Part shown: piece by piece, positions 1 through 8,963 of the stretch | Layout of the letters: every line of letters begins with the position of its first letter | Numbering within the stretch: position 1 is the first letter of the stretch | Assembly: GCA_945861665.1 (NCBI GenBank) | Contig: CAMAVS010000003.1 | Coordinates: 337,362 to 382,155 of the forward strand | From: Chitinophaga pinensis | GTDB taxonomy: Bacteria > Bacteroidota > Bacteroidia > UBA4408 | Length of the DNA: 44,794 nt | Direction of reading: 5' to 3' | Translations under genes and position numbers: made by a program | Notes under the pieces: model-generated | Told to the model about the DNA's origin: nothing | The model's input: only the letters and a program-made list of their open reading frames with translations | Databases searched by the model: none

Positions 1-324
1 TACCTGTTTTTTTATATCCAAACGTTCCACAACTACTTCAATAATCCAATCGCAAGTAGCAATTTCGTCCATATTATCCTCAAAGTTGCCAGTTGTAATT
101 CGTTTAGCAAATGCTTTTTTGTAAATGGGTGAGGGGTTTGCTTTCAAAGTAAATGCTAATGCATCGTCCACAATTTTGTTGCGAGATTTTTTGTCATTTG
201 CAGCATTTTTAGGGACAATATCAAGTAAAATTACCTCAACACCAATATTGGCAAAGTGGCACCCTATGCGACTTCCCATTACTCCTGAACCAAGCACCGC
301 TATTTTTTTAATGCTACGTTTCAT
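1..324 (-). CDS. 3-hydroxyacyl-CoA dehydrogenase, FadB-like (N-terminal part, cut by window edge)
   Basis: Only the first 108 codons lie in the window. They begin MKRSIKKIAVLGSGVMGSR and continue with a Rossmann NAD-binding fold: the glycine pattern GSGVMG at residues 12-17 and the acidic end of the second strand, LLD, near residue 36. This matches the NAD-binding domain of 3-hydroxyacyl-CoA dehydrogenases, which oxidise 3-hydroxyacyl-CoA in beta-oxidation. In Bacteroidota such proteins are often about 800 residues and carry a C-terminal enoyl-CoA hydratase part; that part is outside the window, so the fusion is inference. The gene starts 19 bp after the desaturase stop and is probably the fourth gene of the operon. 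The frame is open to the edge. Confidence 0.85.
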   Translation of the reverse strand, partial: MKRSIKKIAVLGSGVMGSRIGCHFANIGVEVILLDIVPKNAANDKKSRNKIVDDALAFTLKANPSPIYKKAFAKRITTGNFEDNMDEIATCDWIIEVVVERLDIKKQV

Positions 325-343
325 ATCTACAAAATTATTTTAT

Positions 344-1453
344 TTATGCAGCAGCCTTTACAGAAGGAGACTCTCCTAATTTCTTTAATAATCGTATATG
401 AGAATTAAAAGCATCAATGAATGTTTCATTGTCTAAATAGGGCACATCAAATTCTTTTGCTGTTTTTTTAACTATTTCCGATATTTCATAATAGTGTACG
501 TGACAAATGTTAGGAAAGAGGTGATGTTCTACTTGAAAGTTTAGCCCACCAACATACCAACTTATTAACCTATTGTGTCTTGCGAAATTTACAGTTGTGT
601 TCATTTGATGAATAGCCCATTCATTTTCCACTTCACTCTTATTGTTGGGTAGTGGATGAGTTGTTTCTTCTACAGTATGTGCTAATTGGAATATTGTTGT
701 TAATATAACTCCAGCAATTGCATGCATAATTAAGAAGCCAATAATTACGTAGGATAGCTGTAAATTAAAAAACACTAACGGAACAACAAACATATAGAAA
801 AAATAAAATAGTTTAGATATTATTAAAATGGAAAATTGTTTCGCTTTTTCTGTACTGTTAGCTCTATTAACACCATTTCTGGTATATTTATGGTATTGAA
901 CAAAATCCTTCAGCAATGCCCAATATAGCGTGGTAATTGAGTAAAATAGAAATGCATATATAAATTGAAAACGATGAATTTTTTTTACTTCACCGTGCGG
1001 TGATAAACGCAGTACTAATTTACTGTCAATATCATCGTCCATTTCATGTATGTTTGTATACGTATGGTGTAAAACATTGTGTTGGAGCTTCCAATTAAAA
1101 ACATTGCCTCCTGCCAAATTCAAGGTGTAGCCCAATAACTTATTTATTATTTGGTTCGAAGAGTATGCATTGTGATTTGCATCGTGCATAATCGACATAC
1201 CTATGCCAGCCATACCTATTCCCATTAATGAGTATAGTAATATCATGATATAAAGTGGTGGAGGATATATCAACATAATCGTGTAGGGAACAAAATAAGT
1301 GCTTAAGAGTGCAATTGTTTTTATAACCATGGTAGCATTCCCATTTTTGGAAATATTGTTTTTTGTGAAATACCCATCAACATTTACTTTTAGAGTATTG
1401 AAAAATTGTGACCTGTCTTTGTTAATAAAACGTATAGTTCCTTTCTTTTTCAT
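344..1453 (-). CDS. Membrane fatty acid desaturase (acyl-lipid/linoleoyl-CoA desaturase-like)
   Basis: A 369-residue integral membrane di-iron desaturase that would introduce a double bond into a fatty acyl chain. All three histidine boxes are present: HDANH at residues 90-94, HNVLHH at 125-130 and QVEHH at 307-311. The Q in the third box is typical of the front-end/linoleoyl-CoA desaturase type. Hydrophobic stretches at about 45-90 and 205-255 would form the membrane hairpins. There is no N-terminal cytochrome b5 domain, so electrons should come from a separate ferredoxin or cytochrome. It lies between the metalloprotease (69 bp upstream) and the hydroxyacyl-CoA dehydrogenase (19 bp downstream). 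Regiospecificity cannot be told from sequence. Confidence 0.92.
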   Translation of the reverse strand: MKKKGTIRFINKDRSQFFNTLKVNVDGYFTKNNISKNGNATMVIKTIALLSTYFVPYTIMLIYPPPLYIMILLYSLMGIGMAGIGMSIMHDANHNAYSSNQIINKLLGYTLNLAGGNVFNWKLQHNVLHHTYTNIHEMDDDIDSKLVLRLSPHGEVKKIHRFQFIYAFLFYSITTLYWALLKDFVQYHKYTRNGVNRANSTEKAKQFSILIISKLFYFFYMFVVPLVFFNLQLSYVIIGFLIMHAIAGVILTTIFQLAHTVEETTHPLPNNKSEVENEWAIHQMNTTVNFARHNRLISWYVGGLNFQVEHHLFPNICHVHYYEISEIVKKTAKEFDVPYLDNETFIDAFNSHIRLLKKLGESPSVKAAA

Positions 1454-1522
1454 TATTGCTTGTTTTTATCTTTCATTATACTTTGCTCACTAGCTATTAA
1501 GTAAGAATGAAAAGGTTATTAT

Positions 1523-4075
1523 TTATTTGTTTTGTTTAAATGCGCTATCAATCTTGAATAAAATATGCTGTCTATGTATTTTTGTTTCAGTATCTAATCC
1601 GGGGTTTGTGGTTACCATTTTCTGTATGTTTTTTAATTGAGCTAATACGTGTGATTGTGTACGATGATCATATTTAGTGGGCATTGTTGAATTTATAATA
1701 GCACATAAACGCGAAACATATTCAAGTTGTAAATTCTCTCTGAATGAACTCACTTTGTTGATAATATCTTCTTTAAATACTGCGTTTGTTATATCGCTAA
1801 TCATTTCATTTAAGACGTATTCATTACCATAAATTTCAGAATCGGTAATTCTTAACAATACCTGCACACTTAATAAATGATCGAAAATACTTTTTTGAAT
1901 ATTTAACACTTTTTCGTGAATACGAGGATCTTCTCCTGTGCTAAATCCCCTTCGTTGATTTTGAAGGTAGCCATATAATTCTTTTGGGTATTGCATTGCT
2001 TGCGCTGAAAAAATGTATTTAGATAATGCTTCCATAGCACGTTTTTGGTCTTTGTAAGAAACAGGAGTGTAAGGTTGCGATGCCCCCTTTTGACCTACAA
2101 ACCCCCTGTCTACATAGATGCCTCCAATATACCGCGATATAATTCCAGCGGATAAATAGATTTGTGAATTGGTAACAAAAAATTGATTTTGTAACTCTTG
2201 ATAGGATTTATCCGGACTATTATATTTGTCTTTCAACTTCATTCCAACTTCCTGAGCCAACTTTATTCTACCTATTGAATAGCTTATAGCATCGTTACTT
2301 AAATCGTCAATCATTACTCTTGGATCCATTGCAACACTGCCAGGACTTCTCATATCATCGGCATCGTTTCCATACATCAAAGGAGGTTCTGTTGAACGTG
2401 AAAGTATTGATTTTAATCTATTTTCTTCAGCAGTTGAATCTGAAAGTGCTTGTGAATAGGCATATTCAATTACCCATTTATCATAAGGACCTGGACGTTG
2501 TGTAAAGAAGTAGCCTTGTTTATTCTTGTCTGATGAAATATTTGCTGAAGGGTAATCCATAACAGAACTTTGTATGCCTGTTTTTTCTGTCAATGTTTTA
2601 TTGTGGATATCAGTAGGTGAATACAATTGTGTTGCTTTCATATTGTGTGTCAATCCTATAGTATGTCCCATTTCGTGTAGCACCAAGTAATAGAGGGATT
2701 GTTTTAAAAATTCATCCTTCATTTCAGGACTTGCATCGTTAGTGCTAAGTGCGTAGACACCAAACATATTTGACAAATGTAGATGATCGCCAAGCGTACA
2801 AAAATGATTAATATCGTTTTCTACATCTTCAACTTCGGTTGCAGATGTCACCAATGTTCTTTCCAACTTGAGTTTGTTTGTAACAAAGATATATTCCAAC
2901 ATAATATCTGCACCCATTATTTCCCCTGTACGTGGATTTACAAATGAGGGACCATAGCCTCCAAAGTAGGGTTTTGAGGAAGATGTCCAACGTAAAACGT
3001 TGTAGCGAATGTCTCCAGCTTCCCATTCAGCATTATCGGGTTGAACTTTCATTACCACAGCATTTTTAAATCCTGCAGTTTCAAAAGCTTCATTCCATCT
3101 ATTTCCTGCATCTAATATTGTTTGTCTATATTCTTTTGGTGTTGTGTTCTCAATCCACCAAGTTATAGGTTCTAAAGGCTCTGAAACAAGCGCATTGTTG
3201 TCCTTTTTTTCTAAGTTCCAATGATTGATAAAATCTCGGTAAGGAGTAGCACTGACAGAAGTCATATCAGTTGTTTGCGTACTGAAATAGCCTACTCGAG
3301 GATCATCTTTGCGTGGATTGAAATTGTTTTTAGGCACTTCAATAAAGCTGTGTTGTAGTTTTAAGCTTACATATCTGTCATCTGCAACATCGCCACCACT
3401 TTGCATATTTGGGATTGGATTATCGTAAACATATTCTACCACCACATCAGTGTTTTTGGGATAGGATTTTATAGTTGCGTATTTTGTTTTTTCCTTACTG
3501 AGTGAGCCTAAATAACTTGCACTGCCTTTAATTTGGTCAAGAGTTTCTGAAAGAAATAGGTCATCGGCTTTAATAAGCATATCTCCATTTACTTTATCTT
3601 CTGCCACTATCGTTTGGCTGGTAAGTGTACCATTACTAACATTCGCATTAGCCGATTTACTTATTTCATTGTTTGGATTAAAATAAAAGGAAGTGTTCTG
3701 CCAAATGAATTCAATTTTATTGAAATATTTTTTAATCTTAAAAATTTTTGTATCTCTGTAGCTGCCTCTAATGGCTCCGGCTATTGCAACTCCATCTGTA
3801 GAATGAGAAAAATAGATAAACTCTTTTTCTAATTGCTCCTTTTTTACTAGAATATAGCACGAACCGTTTGTGGTATCTTGATAAATTGTAAATAAACCGG
3901 AAATTGCCTTACACTTTTTTGTCGCATCAGCAATTCCTTTTTGTTCTATTTTCTCATCCTTTTTTTCAGACTCCTTTTTTTTCTTTTTTTCTTTGTTAGC
4001 ACTTACCGGTCCATTCATAGTAAAGCAAATGCTGAAAGACAGTGTGAGAAATAAAATTTTTGAAAGGTATCTCAT
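1523..4075 (-). CDS. Secreted zinc-dependent metalloprotease (DUF5117/DUF5118 type)
   Basis: An 850-residue exported protein. Residues 1-27 form a signal peptide, followed by a lysine/glutamate-rich linker. The zinc site is a full metzincin-type motif, H467-E-x-x-H471-x-x-G-x-x-H477, followed by a Met-turn SVMDYP at 504-509, so it should be an active peptidase. Length and layout (N-terminal beta-rich DUF5118/DUF5117 regions, then the catalytic domain) fit a family common in Bacteroidota. No type IX sorting tail is visible at the C-terminus (it ends FKIDSAFKQNK), so a periplasmic location is more likely than surface release. It starts 7 bp after the acyl-CoA synthetase stop. The substrate is unknown, and its place inside a lipid operon is unexplained. 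Confidence 0.88.
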   Translation of the reverse strand: MRYLSKILFLTLSFSICFTMNGPVSANKEKKKKKESEKKDEKIEQKGIADATKKCKAISGLFTIYQDTTNGSCYILVKKEQLEKEFIYFSHSTDGVAIAGAIRGSYRDTKIFKIKKYFNKIEFIWQNTSFYFNPNNEISKSANANVSNGTLTSQTIVAEDKVNGDMLIKADDLFLSETLDQIKGSASYLGSLSKEKTKYATIKSYPKNTDVVVEYVYDNPIPNMQSGGDVADDRYVSLKLQHSFIEVPKNNFNPRKDDPRVGYFSTQTTDMTSVSATPYRDFINHWNLEKKDNNALVSEPLEPITWWIENTTPKEYRQTILDAGNRWNEAFETAGFKNAVVMKVQPDNAEWEAGDIRYNVLRWTSSSKPYFGGYGPSFVNPRTGEIMGADIMLEYIFVTNKLKLERTLVTSATEVEDVENDINHFCTLGDHLHLSNMFGVYALSTNDASPEMKDEFLKQSLYYLVLHEMGHTIGLTHNMKATQLYSPTDIHNKTLTEKTGIQSSVMDYPSANISSDKNKQGYFFTQRPGPYDKWVIEYAYSQALSDSTAEENRLKSILSRSTEPPLMYGNDADDMRSPGSVAMDPRVMIDDLSNDAISYSIGRIKLAQEVGMKLKDKYNSPDKSYQELQNQFFVTNSQIYLSAGIISRYIGGIYVDRGFVGQKGASQPYTPVSYKDQKRAMEALSKYIFSAQAMQYPKELYGYLQNQRRGFSTGEDPRIHEKVLNIQKSIFDHLLSVQVLLRITDSEIYGNEYVLNEMISDITNAVFKEDIINKVSSFRENLQLEYVSRLCAIINSTMPTKYDHRTQSHVLAQLKNIQKMVTTNPGLDTETKIHRQHILFKIDSAFKQNK

Positions 4076-4082
4076 TGGATAT

Positions 4083-5852
4083 TTAGTTGTTGTCGTATAT
4101 TTTGTTAAATAATGGTTGGTTTTTTTGAAGTATTACTTTCCTTTTTATGCTCATCTTAGGTGTAAGTTCACCACCATCAATTGTCCATTCTTTGTTTACC
4201 AACTCAAACCTTTTTATATTCTCGTACTGTGCTAATGATTTGTTCACTATTGCTACTTCTTCTTTTATTTTATTTATTACTTCAGGGTGTTTAATAATAT
4301 CATTTTTTTCTTTTAGTAGTATGCCCTTTGGTTCAAACCAATCTTTTATTGTTTGAAAACTTGGAACAATTAATGCCGAAGCAAATTTTTGATTTTCACC
4401 AATAATCATTGCTTGTTCAATAAATCGCGATTCTTTTAATTTATTTTCTATTTGCTGCGGTGTTATGTATTTTCCTCCCGAAGTTTTAAAAATTTCTTTT
4501 TTTCTGTCTGTTATCTTTAAAAACTTTTCATTTTCGAAAATACCAATATCACCCGTATGAAAATATCCTTCGGTATCAATTGCTTCATTTGTTGCTTCTT
4601 GATTTTTATAGTAGCCTAACATTAAGTTCGGCCCTTTTACTAAAATTTCACCATCCTCCGCTATTTTTACAGTAACATTTTTAATAACAGTACCTACTGT
4701 TCCAAATTTAGCACTGTTAGCTTCTAAACTGTTTACAGAAATAACTGGTGATGTTTCAGTTAGTCCGTACCCTTCTAATACGGGGATATTTGCAGACCAA
4801 AATACCCTAGCTAATCTTGCTTGTAAAGCCGCACCACCTGATGCAATAACCTTTACATTGCCACCAAGTGCTTCACGCCATTTGTTAAATATGATTTTGT
4901 TTGCCAGTTTTAATTGTACTTCATACCACCAGCCATTTGCTCCATCAAGTTCGTATTTTAAACCTAAATTGAGTGCCCAAAAAAAAAGTTTTCTTTTTAT
5001 GCCGTTTAGCTCGTTGCCTTTTGCAGTGATTTTATCATATACCTTTTCAAGCAATCTGGGAACGGTAGAAAATATGTCAGGTTTTATTTCTTTCAGATTG
5101 TCTCCAATTGTTTCAAGGCTTTCAGCATAATAAATAGAAACCCCTTTAAACATATATAAATAGGTAAGCATTCTTTCGTATACATGATTCAAGGGTAAAA
5201 AACTTAGCGCCACACCTTCTTGTCCAACAGGGCATAAGTGATTACAATCCTCGCAATTACTCATTAAATTCATATGTGATAACATAACACCTTTTGGATT
5301 TCCTGTAGTTCCTGATGTGTACAACAAGGTGGCCAAATCTTCCGCTTTTATTTTGTTTTTTATTTCATTTAGCTTATCCGGATTAGGGTGTGAGGAGCCT
5401 AAATCAATAATTTTTGACCAATGACTTACTCCTTCTAATTCATTGAAACTATAAATGGATACTACGTTCGGATTATCAATAATTGCATTTTTTACTTTTT
5501 GATAGATTTCCATACTGGAAACCAACACATATTTTACTTCAGCATTTATAAGAATATAACTTAAATCATGGTCGCTGATAGTAGGATATATTGGCACATC
5601 AACACCTCCTGCTTGTATAATTCCTATATCTGCAATATTCCATTCCGGTCGGTTATTTGATATGATGGCAATTTTATCATTTTTCTGCAAATCCATCTTT
5701 AACAAGCCATAACTAAAATTGTTACTTGTTGTAATAATGTCGGAGGCACTATACTTTACCCATTTTCCATTCTCCTTGCCACACAAAGCATCAGGTTTGT
5801 TGAATTTTTTTATTTGATTGTCAAGAAGATCAAAAATCCTGTTATATTCCAT
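4083..5852 (-). CDS. Long-chain acyl-CoA synthetase (AMP-forming)
   Basis: A 589-residue member of the ANL adenylating superfamily that activates fatty acids to acyl-CoA with ATP. Visible motifs are the phosphate-binding loop YTSGTTGNPKG at residues 178-188, the aromatic/substrate loop GYGLTET at 361-367, YFHTGD at 430-435, and the hinge region DRKKEIFKTSGGKY just after it. Length and motifs match the FadD-like long-chain synthetases of Bacteroidota that start with a short N-terminal helix and lack membrane segments. It is the first gene of the lipid operon: a well-formed promoter lies 45-75 bp upstream. Acyl chain length cannot be read from sequence. Confidence 0.92.
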   Translation of the reverse strand: MEYNRIFDLLDNQIKKFNKPDALCGKENGKWVKYSASDIITTSNNFSYGLLKMDLQKNDKIAIISNNRPEWNIADIGIIQAGGVDVPIYPTISDHDLSYILINAEVKYVLVSSMEIYQKVKNAIIDNPNVVSIYSFNELEGVSHWSKIIDLGSSHPNPDKLNEIKNKIKAEDLATLLYTSGTTGNPKGVMLSHMNLMSNCEDCNHLCPVGQEGVALSFLPLNHVYERMLTYLYMFKGVSIYYAESLETIGDNLKEIKPDIFSTVPRLLEKVYDKITAKGNELNGIKRKLFFWALNLGLKYELDGANGWWYEVQLKLANKIIFNKWREALGGNVKVIASGGAALQARLARVFWSANIPVLEGYGLTETSPVISVNSLEANSAKFGTVGTVIKNVTVKIAEDGEILVKGPNLMLGYYKNQEATNEAIDTEGYFHTGDIGIFENEKFLKITDRKKEIFKTSGGKYITPQQIENKLKESRFIEQAMIIGENQKFASALIVPSFQTIKDWFEPKGILLKEKNDIIKHPEVINKIKEEVAIVNKSLAQYENIKRFELVNKEWTIDGGELTPKMSIKRKVILQKNQPLFNKIYDNN

Positions 5853-5896
5853 AAAGAATTACTTTAAAATGCTGATATTTACTTGATTTATTTACT

Positions 5897-5927
5897 CAAA
5901 TTTAATGATTTATCTTGAAAATGACAA
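5897..5927 (-). promoter_or_regulatory. Promoter of the acyl-CoA synthetase operon
   Basis: On the minus strand TTG (5927-5925) is followed by exactly 20 bp and then TAAATTTG (5904-5897). This fits the Bacteroidota sigma-ABfr consensus TTTG-N19-20-TAnnTTTG. The predicted transcription start near 5890 leaves about 38 nt of leader before the ATG at 5852. The -33 element overlaps the first codons of the divergent nitronate monooxygenase gene (ATG at 5921). Confidence 0.65.
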
Positions 5928-6925
5928 TTAAAAATAAAATAACTGAATTGCTTGATATTGAATTCCCAGTAATTATGGCTCCTATGTTTTTGGTAAGCAA
6001 TGGAGAAATGTTGAAGTCTGCATTAAAATCAGGTATTGCAGGAGTATTTCCTTCATTGAATTATAGAAAAGAAGACGAACTTAAAAAAATGTTAAAAGAA
6101 TTAAATGAGTATAAAAAATACCATCCAAAAGGTACTTATGGGGTAAATTTAATTGTTCAAAAAACAAACCCACTCTATTCAATTCATTTGAAAATTTGTG
6201 TTGAGGCCAAAGTTCCATTTTATATAACTTCTTTGGGTAATCCGAAAGAAGTTATAGAGCAAGCTCATGGCTATGGTGCGAAAGTATTTTGTGATGTAAC
6301 CAATTTAGAACATGCTGAAAAATGTGCCTCCCTTGGTTGCGATGGATTTATTGCAGTAGGTCAAGGCGCTGGTGGGCACGCAGGTTCATATCCATTGCAA
6401 GTTTTGGTTCCTTCATTGAATAAAAAATTCCCTGCTATCCCGATTATTGCTGCGGGTGGAATTGCCGATGGAGCGGGAATTTTATCAATTATCTCCTTAG
6501 GAGCAGAAGCAGTTTCAATGGGGACTCGTTTTATTGCCTCAACTGAAGCAATCGTAAGCAAGGAGTATAAAAATGCTATTGTAAATTCAGGAATGCATGA
6601 TATTGTATTAACGACTAGAATTTCAGGAACACCTTGTACCATTATTAATAACCCCTATGCAAAAACAATTGGATATACTCAGAATTGGATAGAACGAATG
6701 CTTTCAAGCAGCACTATTTTCAAAAAATATTTAAAAATGTTAGTGCAATTAAAAGGGATGCACCAGCTTGAAAAAAGTATCAAACCGGGAAGTTATGAAA
6801 CACTATGGTGTGCCGGGCAAAGTGTTGAATTAATACACGATATTCTTTCTTGCGAAGAAATTATTACTCGATTGAAGGCAGAATTTACACTTGCATATAT
6901 CGAGCTACAGCAACGTCTGTCGTAA
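5921..6925 (+). CDS. Nitronate monooxygenase-like FMN TIM-barrel protein
   Basis: A 334-residue protein from the ATG at 5921; an in-frame TTG at 5915 would add two residues but has no advantage. The fold is the 2-nitropropane dioxygenase/nitronate monooxygenase FMN barrel: an N-terminal strand with FPVIMAPMFLVSNGE, a central GQGAGGHAGS loop carrying the conserved histidine, and the phosphate-binding segment AAGGIADGAG followed by GAEAVSMGTRF. Such enzymes oxidise alkyl nitronates, but related barrels also act as enoyl reductases or NADH:quinone reductases, so the substrate is open. It diverges from the lipid operon and ends 1 bp before the stop of the convergent exonuclease gene. A paralogue lies at 42559-43500. 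Confidence 0.85.
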   Translation: MTIKNKITELLDIEFPVIMAPMFLVSNGEMLKSALKSGIAGVFPSLNYRKEDELKKMLKELNEYKKYHPKGTYGVNLIVQKTNPLYSIHLKICVEAKVPFYITSLGNPKEVIEQAHGYGAKVFCDVTNLEHAEKCASLGCDGFIAVGQGAGGHAGSYPLQVLVPSLNKKFPAIPIIAAGGIADGAGILSIISLGAEAVSMGTRFIASTEAIVSKEYKNAIVNSGMHDIVLTTRISGTPCTIINNPYAKTIGYTQNWIERMLSSSTIFKKYLKMLVQLKGMHQLEKSIKPGSYETLWCAGQSVELIHDILSCEEIITRLKAEFTLAYIELQQRLS

Positions 6926-6926
6926 A

Positions 6927-7742
6927 TTACAATTCTTTGTTATTTATTGTTCTTAATTTAATACTGGTTAGCATTTTTTTTGTGTACAATGGGAAATCTC
7001 CATTCATCATCCAAGAGTAGTAAGAAGGTTCTGTTTTTAGTACATCTTCAACTGCTTTTCCAGTATGTTTACCAAAATTAAAAACTTCAACACCTTTATC
7101 ATTAAATATTATTCTACCTGCTAAATCAACATTTTTAGTTAAGTAAGTAAATTGATGCAAGGCATCTACATTGTTTACCACAGGAATTAATTTTTTACCT
7201 GCTTTATCTTCTATTTCAACGTTTTCGTATTTATCTAGTTGTGCCAACAAAACTTCGTAAGTTGCTTCAATATCGGCTTGAGCGCTGTGTGCATTGATAA
7301 TATCTTTGCCACAATAAAATTTATAGGCTGCCTTTAATGTGCGCTGTTCCATTTGATGAAAAATGTTTTGTACATCCACCAATTTTCTTCCTTTAATGTC
7401 AAAGTCAACTTCAGCCCGCATAAATTCCTCCACTAGAATGGGTACATCAAATTTATTTGAATTGTATCCAGCCAAATCACAGTCGTTTAAAAAGGTAGAC
7501 AAACTTTTTGCGATTGACTTAAACGTTGGTTCATTTGCAATATCTTTATCGTAAATGCCGTGTATCAGTGAACTTTGAACAGGAATTGGAATTGTTGGAT
7601 TGATGCGTTTTGTTTTTACTTCTTTACTTCCATCGGGACTTATTTTTAGGATGGAGAGTTCAACAATTCTGTCGGAAGCAACATTTACTCCTGTGGTTTC
7701 TAAATCAAAAAAGGCTATCGGGCGGGTGAGTTTTAGTTGCAT
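6927..7742 (-). CDS. DEDDh-type 3'-5' exonuclease (DnaQ/PolC epsilon-like)
   Basis: A 271-residue protein whose first 165 residues form an exonuclease domain of the DNA polymerase III epsilon family. The catalytic set is visible: D13 and E15 in FDLETTG, D99 in the NSNKFDVPIL motif, and H152/D157 in HSAQAD, which makes it the DEDDh class. The C-terminal 90 residues carry a VFNFGKHTGK segment typical of Bacteroidota exonucleases annotated as 3'-5' exonuclease. It probably trims DNA 3' ends in repair or proofreading; it is too generic to call the replicative epsilon subunit. It is last in a minus-strand run after the methyltransferase (12 bp gap). Confidence 0.88.
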   Translation of the reverse strand: MQLKLTRPIAFFDLETTGVNVASDRIVELSILKISPDGSKEVKTKRINPTIPIPVQSSLIHGIYDKDIANEPTFKSIAKSLSTFLNDCDLAGYNSNKFDVPILVEEFMRAEVDFDIKGRKLVDVQNIFHQMEQRTLKAAYKFYCGKDIINAHSAQADIEATYEVLLAQLDKYENVEIEDKAGKKLIPVVNNVDALHQFTYLTKNVDLAGRIIFNDKGVEVFNFGKHTGKAVEDVLKTEPSYYSWMMNGDFPLYTKKMLTSIKLRTINNKEL

Positions 7743-7754
7743 TTAAAATGTATG

Positions 7755-8540
7755 TTAGTATTTGATAGTGAAATTTTCTTTGGTAAAGTTAGTATTAAAG
7801 AAAACAATACCAATGAAGAATAAATCAATGGTTAAGGTCACTCTTTCATCCTTTTTTATTTCCGCCCAAGCATTCTCCATTCCTTTGCTCCAATGGATAT
7901 CGTCAAAAATAAGAACACTGTTGTTGTGTATATAAGGAATACATTGGTTGAAATAATCGAGTGTTGGTTTTTCCTGGTGGTTACCATCGATGAATGCGAA
8001 GTCGAGTTTTTTTATTTTTGTTAATACATTAGGTAAAACAGTATCAAAGTTTCCAATTACTTGTTCGATGTTTTGTAATTTTAACTTTTTGAAATTTTGT
8101 GTAGCAATGGCAGCTGTTTCGGGACAACCTTCAATCGTAATTATAGTTGCATTTTGCTTCGCAAAGGATAAGTAACAAGTGCTTATTCCCAAAGATGTTC
8201 CTAATTCTAGTATGGTTTTGGGTTGAAATTTATTTGCTAAACGAAAAATGAGAGATGCATATTTAAATGGTTTGGCTGCATTTTTAGCAATGCTACTAAT
8301 GCTTTGTTTAGTCGCGTTATTTTTTAATGAACCTGCTCCAAAATCAGTTCGTTTTATTTTCGTGTGGTCTTGTAGCAGCAGTTCTCTTAACCTTTCAATG
8401 GCTCCATAACAGTAATACCTGTTTTCGTTTTGGATGGTATTGGTTAATAAATCATAAACAAAAGGAGAGTGTATGCTGTACTTTGTTTTGGCAGTGAAGT
8501 AATACTTAAGATACTTGAATAGAAAACTTAATTGCTGCAT
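7755..8540 (-). CDS. Class I SAM-dependent methyltransferase (O-methyltransferase-like)
   Basis: A 261-residue soluble protein with the Rossmann methyltransferase motifs: motif I ILELGTSLGISTCYL, the acidic end of strand 2 in TIEGCPE, and a post-motif FIDGNHQEKPTLDYF followed by LIFDDIHWSKGM. The D-G-x-H and D-D-I-H pattern resembles metal-dependent catechol/caffeoyl-CoA O-methyltransferases, but the acceptor cannot be inferred. The N-terminal 90 residues contain SIHSPFVYDL, common to a Bacteroidota group of unassigned methyltransferases. It lies 3 bp after the SRPBCC gene and is probably cotranscribed with pyrE. Confidence 0.8.
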   Translation of the reverse strand: MQQLSFLFKYLKYYFTAKTKYSIHSPFVYDLLTNTIQNENRYYCYGAIERLRELLLQDHTKIKRTDFGAGSLKNNATKQSISSIAKNAAKPFKYASLIFRLANKFQPKTILELGTSLGISTCYLSFAKQNATIITIEGCPETAAIATQNFKKLKLQNIEQVIGNFDTVLPNVLTKIKKLDFAFIDGNHQEKPTLDYFNQCIPYIHNNSVLIFDDIHWSKGMENAWAEIKKDERVTLTIDLFFIGIVFFNTNFTKENFTIKY

Positions 8541-8543
8541 TCA

Positions 8544-8951
8544 TTAGCTGTTTATGTCCTTCAGTTTGTGTGTAAGCATATTGAAGAAGTTGCCAAGCGG
8601 TTTTTCAACCATCATTTTCATCATTGGGTTCATTTCTGATTCAAACACCATTTGACCGGAACATTTGCTTCCATCAATTTCCTGTAAAGAAATGGTGAGT
8701 GTAAAATCAAAAGGTACCTTACCGTTTGAGCTTATTTTTATATTCGAATGTGGTGTTTTTTCAATTATCTTCATTCCAATGGTTGCCATTCCATTGATGT
8801 TAAAAGAGCAGTCGTCCGTTGTTGATTTCCACTCCGTAACTTGTGGTGGCATTAAACGCTGGAAATTATTAAAATCACTTAAAAAAGTATAAATCTCAGT
8901 AGCCGATTTATTTACTTCAACCTTTTCGCTTTCTATTCGTGTATTTGCCAT
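8544..8951 (-). CDS. SRPBCC (START/Bet v1-like) domain protein
   Basis: A 135-residue single-domain protein beginning MANTRIESEKVEVNKSATEIYTFLSDFNNF, the usual opening of the helix-grip SRPBCC fold (strand 1, then the helix carrying SDFNNFQRLMP). It has no signal peptide. The family binds hydrophobic ligands in an internal cavity; no catalytic residue can be named. A pyrE-SRPBCC neighbourhood is frequent in Bacteroidota, as I recall it, and the 12-bp spacing here supports cotranscription. Function unknown. Confidence 0.8.
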   Translation of the reverse strand: MANTRIESEKVEVNKSATEIYTFLSDFNNFQRLMPPQVTEWKSTTDDCSFNINGMATIGMKIIEKTPHSNIKISSNGKVPFDFTLTISLQEIDGSKCSGQMVFESEMNPMMKMMVEKPLGNFFNMLTHKLKDINS

Positions 8952-8963
8952 AAATTAATGTTT

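Noticed and set aside
1523-4075. Metalloprotease as a type IX secretion cargo
   Set aside because: Its C-terminus has neither a type A nor a type B sorting domain.
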